Shown in pieces: positions 7,237 to 12,542 of a stretch of 12,542 bases of DNA. The notes below the pieces were generated by a model that saw nothing but the letters and a program-made list of their open reading frames with translations, did not search any database and was not told the origin of the DNA. Position 1 is the stretch's first letter. Each line of letters begins with the position of its first letter. Origin of the DNA: Sulfurovum sp. (GTDB lineage Bacteria > Campylobacterota > Campylobacteria > Campylobacterales > Sulfurovaceae); contig DQSX01000219.1 of the NCBI GenBank assembly GCA_015663065.1, positions 1-12,542 of the forward strand, in the 5' to 3' direction. Position numbers and translations under genes: made by a program.

Positions 7237-8543
7237 TGTATTATCAGGTCATTAGTTTTTCACACAAAACCTGTGAACAATCTATGAGAGAGAAACTGGC
7301 ATTTCCCAATGATGAAGAGAAAAAAGTATTTCTCGATCAACTGGTCGGCTTTGAATTTGTACATGAAGCTTTTGTGGTCTCTACCTGTAACCGTGTAGAT
7401 ATTATCATGGCTACCAGAGACAACTTCTCCTCTTATCACGCCGTGTTGGGACTCATCTCTCAAAAAAGCGACTTGAATTTTTATGAAGTGAAATCGACAG
7501 CAAATCGTGTGGATGATGAAGAAGCGGTAGCGCATATCTTTTCTGTGGTCTCTTCCCTTGACTCACTGGTCATTGGTGAATCACAGATCACCGGTCAGGT
7601 GAAAGATGCTTTTAAATTCTCTTTTGTCAATGGCACAGCAGGACGTAAGCTCAACCGTGTGCTCTCTTATGCCATTAAGTGTGCCGCTGAAGTAAGAAAT
7701 GTTACCAATATTTCGCAAAACCCTATCTCCATTGCTTCTGTTGCTGTTGCTCAGGCACATAAACTTTTGGGAGACAATATTCAGGGCATGAAAGCCATTG
7801 TGGTCGGGGCAGGAGACATGGGTGTTCTGGCTGCAAAACATTTGCTCAGGGTAGGCTGCGATGTGGTACTCATAGGACGTGATCTGGAAAAAACACAGGC
7901 TGTGGCTGACGCTTTGGGAGAAAATGTTAAAGCAGACACTATGGATACTTTACCTAAATATATCAACCGTTACCGTCTTCTTTTTTCAGCAACTTCATCA
8001 CCTGAAACAGTGATTACCCAGGAGCTCATTGAAAATGAAACATTGCCAAGACACTGGTTCGATATGGCCATTCCCCGTGACATCGAAGATATGAAGCTTG
8101 AAAAGCTGGAACTTTTCCGCATAGACGACCTGCGTTCCATCTCCAATGACAACCACGCTTTACGAGAAGAGCAGGCAGTACGTGCAGCGGAGATCGTTGA
8201 GAAATATAAAGAAGAGTTCTACGCCTGGCTTAGAGCACTCTCTGTGGAACCTGTCATTAAAAAGATGAGAGAAGATGTCTCAGCCGCCATAGAAAAAGAG
8301 ATGCAAAGGGCTTTGAAAAAAGGTTTTGTACCTGCCGAGTATGAAGAGAATATGAGAAAAATGGCACAGCAGATGTTTAACCGTTTTTTGCATGACCCGA
8401 CACAGAACCTAAGAAAAAGTTCAACCGCCAAAGAGAATGCCAACTGTATTGAATCTTTCAAACGTATGTTTGAAATAGATACAGAAGAGATCGATGTAAA
8501 ACAGTATAAAAATGACCACCATACAAAAGGATACAGCGCGTGA
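7236..8543 (+). CDS. hemA: Glutamyl-tRNA reductase (HemA)
   Basis: NADPH-dependent reduction of glutamate on tRNA-Glu to glutamate-1-semialdehyde, the first committed step of the C5 route to haem. At 435 residues it has normal length. Seen: SHKTCEQSMREKLAF near the N-terminus, VVSTCNRVDI with the catalytic cysteine C51, SLDSLVIGESQITGQVKDAF (107-126), and the NADPH loop GAGDMG (191-196) in the Rossmann domain. A helical C-terminal dimerisation domain with MAQQMFNRFLHDP and a leucine/arginine-rich tail follows. ATG at 7236 overlaps the previous stop by one base, with AGAGAGGG seven bases upstream. Its own stop overlaps the GTG of proS, so the three genes are probably translationally coupled. 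No haem-regulatory motif was recognised. Confidence 0.97.
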   Translation: MYYQVISFSHKTCEQSMREKLAFPNDEEKKVFLDQLVGFEFVHEAFVVSTCNRVDIIMATRDNFSSYHAVLGLISQKSDLNFYEVKSTANRVDDEEAVAHIFSVVSSLDSLVIGESQITGQVKDAFKFSFVNGTAGRKLNRVLSYAIKCAAEVRNVTNISQNPISIASVAVAQAHKLLGDNIQGMKAIVVGAGDMGVLAAKHLLRVGCDVVLIGRDLEKTQAVADALGENVKADTMDTLPKYINRYRLLFSATSSPETVITQELIENETLPRHWFDMAIPRDIEDMKLEKLELFRIDDLRSISNDNHALREEQAVRAAEIVEKYKEEFYAWLRALSVEPVIKKMREDVSAAIEKEMQRALKKGFVPAEYEENMRKMAQQMFNRFLHDPTQNLRKSSTAKENANCIESFKRMFEIDTEEIDVKQYKNDHHTKGYSA

Positions 8544-10246
8544 GATTTTCAAGATTATTAATCCCGACTACCAAAGAGACACCAAGCGATGCCACACTGG
8601 CGAGCCATATTTATCTTATTCGCGGCGGATTTATACAATCAGTGGGAGGCTCCGGTCTTTACAACTACCTGCCTTTGGGTAAAAAAGTATTGGACAAAGT
8701 CCGTGCTGTGGTCAAAGAAGAGCTTGACAAAGCAGGGTGTCAGGAAGTGAGTCTCAGTTTTGTTACCCCGGCATCACTGTGGCAGGAGAGTGGACGTTTT
8801 GAAAAGTACGGTAAAGAGCTTCTTCGTTTTAAAGACCGAAAGAACAACGATTTTGTCTTAGGACCGACCCATGAAGAGATGATGGTCAACATGGTCAGAC
8901 AGACAGTTAAGAGTTACAAACAGCTGCCGCTTCACCTCTATCAGATAAACCTAAAATTCCGTGATGAGATCAGACCGCGTTTTGGTTTGATGCGCGGGCG
9001 TGAATTCCTTATGAAAGATTCTTATAGTTTTGATGTCTCATATGAAGCCATGAAAAAAGAGTTTGACCGTATGGAGGAGACCTATAAAAAGATCTTTACA
9101 CGACTCGGACTTGAGTTTAGAGTGGTTGAGGCAGATTCCGGTGCTATTGGCGGTTCAGGCTCCAAAGAGTTCATGGTACTTGCAGATTCAGGTGAAGATA
9201 CCATCGTGGTGTGTGACAACTGTGACTATGGCGCAAACATCGAAGCAGCCATTCGTCAGGAGAAAGCTTCTCCGACTGAAGTGCCTGAAGCAGTTTTTTC
9301 AAAATTCTATACACCCGATACCAAAACCATAGAAGCGTTGTCTGCATTTTTCCATGTTGATCCATATTATTTGGTGAAGACCGTTGCCAAAAAAGCACTT
9401 TATGATGAAGGCAAGTCTGCCATAGTACTTTTTGCTTTGAGAGGTTCAGATACACTGCAGGAAGTGAAAGCCTGCAATGCCGTAGATGCCAATGATCTGG
9501 TAGATATTACAGAAGAAGAACTATTGGCAGCGGGGCTTGTTCCGGGCTATATGGGACCGACTATGGCACCTGAAGCTGTGAGAGTGGTTTATGACAACAA
9601 TATGAAAGAAGCCACTTCCATGATCTGCGGAGCCAATGAAGAGGGCTACCATCTTGTTGGTAACAGTTTTAAAGGTCTTGATGCAGACTATCATGACCTG
9701 GTTGCCGTACAGGAGGGTGATCTTTGTGCCTGCTGTGTTTCCCCTTTGCGTTATACCAAAGGGATAGAAGCAGGGCATATTTTCCAGCTTGGTACACAGT
9801 ATTCTGAACCATTGGGAGCGATGTTCCTTGATGAGAATGGGAAAGCACAGCCTATGGTCATGGGAACCTATGGTATAGGTGTAAGTCGTTTGCTTGCAGC
9901 CATTATAGAACAAAATCATGATGACAAAGGCTGCATCTGGACCAAAGCGTCTGCACCTTTTGATCTTCAGATCATCATTTCAAACATTAAAGATGAAGCA
10001 CAGGTTGCTTTGGGTGAAAAACTTTATGCTTCTATGTTGGAACTTGGTGTAGATGTATTGTTGGATGATAGAAAAGACCGTTTTGGTGCGAAGATGAAAG
10101 ATTATGAACTGCTTGGTGTGCCTCATGCTGTGGTTATTGGTAAAAAACTGTCTGACGGTCTTGTGGAATTTGTCACAAGAGACGGTATGCTTAAAGATGA
10201 AGTTTCTGCTGAGCAGATCGAAGCACTGTTGAAAGAGAGATTTTAA
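8540..10246 (+). CDS. proS: Prolyl-tRNA synthetase, bacterial type with editing insertion
   Basis: Class II aminoacyl-tRNA synthetase that charges tRNA-Pro with proline. The 568 residues match the bacterial type, which has a YbaK-like editing (INS) domain inserted between motifs 2 and 3. Seen: GSGLYNYLPLG early on, PTHEEMMV (109-116), motif 2 around FRDEIRPRFGLMRGREFLMKDSYSF (from residue 140), and the insertion at about 225-385 including YLVKTVAKKAL and MICGANEEGYHLVGN. Motif 3, GTYGIGVSRLLAA, begins at residue 442, and the C-terminal anticodon-binding domain follows (from about 470). The start is GTG at 8540 in a GTGA overlap with the hemA stop; AAAGGA at 8526-8531 is eight bases upstream. 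hemA-proS adjacency is conserved in Campylobacterota. Confidence 0.97.
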   Translation: MRFSRLLIPTTKETPSDATLASHIYLIRGGFIQSVGGSGLYNYLPLGKKVLDKVRAVVKEELDKAGCQEVSLSFVTPASLWQESGRFEKYGKELLRFKDRKNNDFVLGPTHEEMMVNMVRQTVKSYKQLPLHLYQINLKFRDEIRPRFGLMRGREFLMKDSYSFDVSYEAMKKEFDRMEETYKKIFTRLGLEFRVVEADSGAIGGSGSKEFMVLADSGEDTIVVCDNCDYGANIEAAIRQEKASPTEVPEAVFSKFYTPDTKTIEALSAFFHVDPYYLVKTVAKKALYDEGKSAIVLFALRGSDTLQEVKACNAVDANDLVDITEEELLAAGLVPGYMGPTMAPEAVRVVYDNNMKEATSMICGANEEGYHLVGNSFKGLDADYHDLVAVQEGDLCACCVSPLRYTKGIEAGHIFQLGTQYSEPLGAMFLDENGKAQPMVMGTYGIGVSRLLAAIIEQNHDDKGCIWTKASAPFDLQIIISNIKDEAQVALGEKLYASMLELGVDVLLDDRKDRFGAKMKDYELLGVPHAVVIGKKLSDGLVEFVTRDGMLKDEVSAEQIEALLKERF

Positions 10247-10248
10247 AA

Positions 10249-10683
10249 ATGTTTTTAGCTATTCCATTTTTTCTTTTAGAACTGTATCTTTCACTTAAAA
10301 CCGGAGAAAGTATCGGCTTTTTATGGTCTGTGATATGGATCGTCACAAGTGCGATGATTGGTATGATCCTCTTGCAGAATTCACCCCATGCCATTATGGG
10401 ACAGATGCAGTCGGTGCAACAAGGCAAACTCAATCTGAAAAAGTTCCAGGATGCCAGTATGGCATACTTCATCGGGTCTATTTTACTTATCATACCGGGG
10501 GTATTAAGTGATTTTGTGGGAGTATTTACTCTTGGCTACACATTGTATTTACATTTTGTTGCTAAAATAACACCCGAAGATCCAAATTTTCAAAATAAAT
10601 TTAATACAAATAACAAAGGAGATGACAATGTCATTGATGTCGAAATTATTGACGAGCACAGTGATCGCATCGATCGCTCTTAA
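10249..10683 (+). CDS. fxsA: FxsA family membrane protein
   Basis: A small inner-membrane protein of 144 residues. The family is named after E. coli FxsA, whose overproduction relieves F-plasmid exclusion of phage T7; its normal role is unknown. Seen: hydrophobic N-terminus with FLLLELYL-like sequence (residues 7-14), a second segment (about 22-43), a polar stretch, then the conserved LLIIPGVLSDFVGV (79-92) within the last membrane region, and a polar C-terminal tail rich in D and E. It begins two bases after the proS stop without a strong ribosome binding site of its own, so translation may depend on coupling. Its last 18 codons overlap the next gene out of frame. Confidence 0.9.
   Translation: MFLAIPFFLLELYLSLKTGESIGFLWSVIWIVTSAMIGMILLQNSPHAIMGQMQSVQQGKLNLKKFQDASMAYFIGSILLIIPGVLSDFVGVFTLGYTLYLHFVAKITPEDPNFQNKFNTNNKGDDNVIDVEIIDEHSDRIDRS
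10615..10621 (+). promoter_or_regulatory. Strong ribosome binding site inside fxsA that fixes the dsb-like start
   Basis: AAAGGAG is a near-perfect Shine-Dalgarno within the fxsA coding region. It touches the ATG at 10622 (no spacer) but is six bases from the in-frame ATG at 10628, so the latter is the likely start. Confidence 0.7.
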
Positions 10684-11461
10684 CGCAAACCCTGTACCGG
10701 ACAACAAAACACTTATAAAGTATGTTAAAAGAAATATTGTAAAAAATCCGCAGGTAAAACTTGATGGTGTGACGGTCATTGAGACAAAAACCCATAAAGA
10801 TCTTCCAGGATGGACGATCCTTTTAACGACCATGGATCTGACCTATCAGAAAAAGGAGGTGCATGCCCCTGAAATGATGTTTGTAAAAGACGGACTCATT
10901 ACCGGGCATCTTGTCAATCAAAAAACAGGGAATGACTACAGAAATGAGATAAAACCGACTGTACCTGAAAGTATGTATGACAAAGAGCACCTTCTTTTTG
11001 GTAACAAAGATGCAAAACATAAAGTGTTGATCTTTTCGGACCCGCAATGTCCTTTCTGTATGGAACTTATACCGCAGATATTCAAAGCTGCAAAAGAGAA
11101 CCCGACAAAGTTGGCAGTGTACTATTATCATTTGCCGCTGTTAAGGATCCACCCTGTTTCAGATGTACTAACCCGTGTCATGCATGTGGCACAGCATGAG
11201 GGAAAAATGGATGTGCTTGAAAAACTGTACAGTCTAAAGATAAACCCTCAGGAGAAAGATGTTAAAAAAATACTCGCAGCAGTAAAAAAACATGCAAACT
11301 ACTCTGTCACAGCAGCACAGATCGATGACAAAAAAGTAAAAGCAGCGATAAAAGCGGATGCTGATGCAGCAGGAAAGATGATGGTTTCGGGTACACCTAC
11401 CATTTATATTGATGGTGAGTGGGATAAGATGAGAAACGGGTACGAGAAACTCGTAAAATAA
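10628..11461 (+). CDS. Secreted thiol-disulfide protein, DsbC/DsbG-like
   Basis: A predicted periplasmic thioredoxin-fold protein that would oxidise, reduce or isomerise disulfides. Counting from ATG 10628 (277 residues): a signal peptide (about 1-20, SKLLTSTVIASIALNA, with cleavage likely near ANA), an N-terminal region (about 25-120) of the size of a DsbC/DsbG dimerisation domain, then LIFSDPQCPFCMEL with the redox pair C141-P-F-C144. A long helical insertion and SGTPTIYIDG with the cis-proline P257 preceded by Thr follow. The CPFC pair and N-terminal domain favour the DsbC/G group over DsbA, but oxidase versus isomerase cannot be decided. ATG 10628 is chosen because the strong AAAGGAG at 10615-10621 is six bases upstream; the alternatives are ATG 10622 and 10637. 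It overlaps fxsA by 56 bases. I recall no such gene at this place in C. jejuni, so it may be a lineage-specific insertion. Confidence 0.87.
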   Translation: MSLMSKLLTSTVIASIALNANPVPDNKTLIKYVKRNIVKNPQVKLDGVTVIETKTHKDLPGWTILLTTMDLTYQKKEVHAPEMMFVKDGLITGHLVNQKTGNDYRNEIKPTVPESMYDKEHLLFGNKDAKHKVLIFSDPQCPFCMELIPQIFKAAKENPTKLAVYYYHLPLLRIHPVSDVLTRVMHVAQHEGKMDVLEKLYSLKINPQEKDVKKILAAVKKHANYSVTAAQIDDKKVKAAIKADADAAGKMMVSGTPTIYIDGEWDKMRNGYEKLVK

Positions 11462-11468
11462 GCATAAT

Positions 11469-11518
11469 CTTGGAATCGGGATTTTAGTCCCGTACGCGAA
11501 TGAATTCGCGCTTCCAGT
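11469..11518. repeat. Composite palindromic element, REP/BIME-like
   Basis: Two adjacent hairpins within about 50 bases: CGGGA (11477-11481)/TCCCG (11488-11492) with a six-base loop, and CGCGAA (11495-11500)/TTCGCG (11505-11510) with a TGAA loop. TGGAA (11471-11475) and TTCCA (11512-11516) can pair around both, giving a cloverleaf-like three-way junction. The motifs resemble REP elements of the kind mobilised by REP-associated tyrosine (Y1) transposases. There is no T-tract after it, so it is not a typical terminator. It fills the gap between the dsb-like gene and hemC and contains the ATG at 11500 in its second hairpin. Confidence 0.65.
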
Positions 11519-11544
11519 TAAAAATCAAACACAAAGCAGTAACA

Positions 11545-12498
11545 GTGGAAAAACTAATCATAGCAACAAGAGCAAGCAACCTGGCCCTTTGGCAAGCCTA
11601 TCACATTAAAGAACGTATTGAGAGCAGCTTCCCCGAAGTAACAGTAGAACTCAATGAAATCACATCCAAAGGTGACAAGGTCCTTGACAAGCCTTTGGCG
11701 CTTATAGGCGGGAAAGGGCATTTTACCAAAGAACTTGAAGATGAAATGCTTGCAGGTACAGCAGACTTAGCGGTACACTCACTCAAAGATGTCCCAACCT
11801 ACATCCCTGAAGGTTTGGAGCTTTGTGCCATTACCACACGTCAGGACCAGTCTGATGTACTGCTTTCGCATACCTATAAAAGTTTAGATGAACTGCCACA
11901 GGGAGCAACAGTGGGAACCACAAGTCTGAGAAGACGTATGCAACTGCTTGAGCGACGTCCTGACCTCAAAGTAAAAGAACTCAGAGGAAATGTAAACACA
12001 AGACTCAGAAAGCTAAAAGAGGGGCAGTATGATGCTATTATCCTGGCATACATCGGTCTTTACAGACTTGACCTTTTAAAAGATATTCCTTTTGTAGAAA
12101 AACTCGACTTCTTCATCCCCCCTATGGGACAGGCAGCATTGGGTATTGAAATCGTCTCTTCCAATGACCGTATACGTGAAATAGCGATGACCCTTAACGA
12201 TGAAAATTCTTTTATCTGTACAAAACTCGAACGTGACTTCGTCTCTGCCATAGGAGCAGGGTGTTCCGCTCCTGTTGCTGTGAATGCCATCATTGATGGA
12301 GAAAATATTACTGTAAAAGCAATGCTTGGGTATCCAGACGGTACAAACATTATGCATAAAGAGCTAAATTCTCCTCTATCAGAATGTGATCTCCTGGGTC
12401 TTCAGCTGGCCGAAGAGATGATAGCTGAGGGTGCCATAGACATCCTTGAAAAAGCTGAAGAGATCGCTTTTAAAGATGAGATGCCGGAGCGATTATAA
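11545..12498 (+). CDS. hemC: Porphobilinogen deaminase (hydroxymethylbilane synthase, HemC)
   Basis: Joins four porphobilinogens into hydroxymethylbilane on a covalently bound dipyrromethane cofactor. Numbered from GTG 11545 (317 residues, normal length), it starts MEKLIIATRASNLALWQA, the usual family beginning. It has HSLKDVP (78-84, with the catalytic Asp D82), the substrate-binding arginine cluster TSLRRRMQLLERRP, and LRGNVNTRLRKL. The cofactor-attachment cysteine is C240 in GAGCSAPVAV. The longer reading from ATG 11500 adds 15 residues (MNSRFQLKIKHKAVT) encoded largely by the palindromic element, without a ribosome binding site, so I reject it. GTG 11545 has only a weak AAAG about eight bases upstream, so the start remains less certain than the gene. 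Confidence 0.95.
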   Translation: MEKLIIATRASNLALWQAYHIKERIESSFPEVTVELNEITSKGDKVLDKPLALIGGKGHFTKELEDEMLAGTADLAVHSLKDVPTYIPEGLELCAITTRQDQSDVLLSHTYKSLDELPQGATVGTTSLRRRMQLLERRPDLKVKELRGNVNTRLRKLKEGQYDAIILAYIGLYRLDLLKDIPFVEKLDFFIPPMGQAALGIEIVSSNDRIREIAMTLNDENSFICTKLERDFVSAIGAGCSAPVAVNAIIDGENITVKAMLGYPDGTNIMHKELNSPLSECDLLGLQLAEEMIAEGAIDILEKAEEIAFKDEMPERL

Positions 12499-12505
12499 AT
12501 AGGAA

Positions 12506-12533
12506 CCTCAAACTTGTTTGAGGAAAAGTTTTT
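12506..12533 (+). terminator. Probable terminator after hemC
   Basis: CCTCAAA (12506-12512) and TTTGAGG (12517-12523) form a perfect 7-bp stem around CTTG, seven bases after the hemC stop. A run of five T follows, but only after AAAAG, so the U-tract is displaced by five bases. A terminator at the operon end is likely; its efficiency is uncertain. Confidence 0.55.
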
Positions 12534-12538
12534 ATAAT
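12533..12538 (+). promoter_or_regulatory. Possible -10 box for the next gene
   Basis: TATAAT at the extreme right edge, just after the hemC hairpin, in A/T-rich sequence. The downstream gene is outside the window, so this cannot be tested here. Confidence 0.25.
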
Positions 12539-12542
12539 TGAA

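Noticed and set aside
8540..10246. T-box or tRNA-linked control of proS
   Set aside because: proS starts by overlapping the hemA stop codon, leaving no leader; no tRNA gene is seen in the window.

Overview
The window comes from a bacterial chromosome and looks like ordinary core genome of a sulfur- or hydrogen-oxidising member of the Campylobacterota (Sulfurovum/Sulfurimonas-like; genus not proven). The main reason is the gene order polyprenyl synthase - hemA - proS - fxsA - hemC, which matches the order I recall for Campylobacter jejuni (cj0541-cj0545). Moderate GC, AAGGA-type ribosome binding sites, GTG starts, overlapping stop/start codons and TATAAT boxes without clear -35 elements also fit. 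No phage, insertion sequence, CRISPR array, tRNA or rRNA was seen.

Layout. (1) 1-1834, minus strand: a two-gene operon of a class II aldolase-fold protein followed 12 bp later by a Kef-type cation:proton antiporter that runs off the left edge. The aldolase-like protein appears to have lost all three zinc-binding histidines. (2) 1835-1943: a divergent promoter region with two overlapping extended -10 boxes on opposite strands and a perfect 7-bp tandem repeat (4 copies plus 4 bases). (3) 1944-6297, plus strand: rsmH, a small FtsL-like protein and a 1043-residue RND transporter, all overlapping at stop/start codons. This is a detached piece of the division/cell-wall cluster fused to an RND gene with no adaptor or outer-membrane partner nearby. 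(4) 6298-12498, plus strand: a long operon from a TATAAT promoter near 6309, comprising a polyprenyl diphosphate synthase (quinone side chain or undecaprenyl lipid), hemA, proS, fxsA, a secreted DsbC/DsbG-like thiol-disulfide protein and hemC. A hairpin after hemC probably ends it.

How the genes work together. hemA and hemC are the first committed and the third enzyme of tetrapyrrole synthesis by the C5 route (Glu-tRNA to glutamate-1-semialdehyde, and porphobilinogen to hydroxymethylbilane). With the prenyl synthase, which probably supplies menaquinone, the operon serves respiratory-chain cofactor supply. proS and fxsA are conserved passengers of this neighbourhood. The Dsb-like gene is the extra member: its ribosome binding site, start and signal peptide lie inside the 3' end of fxsA in another frame. 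A composite palindromic element of REP/BIME appearance sits between it and hemC and makes the hemC start ambiguous.

I do not see a convincing new multi-gene system. The items most worth checking are the degenerate aldolase-fold protein paired with a Kef antiporter, the heptamer repeat beside its promoter, the altered proton-relay residues of the RND pump, and the REP-like element at hemC.
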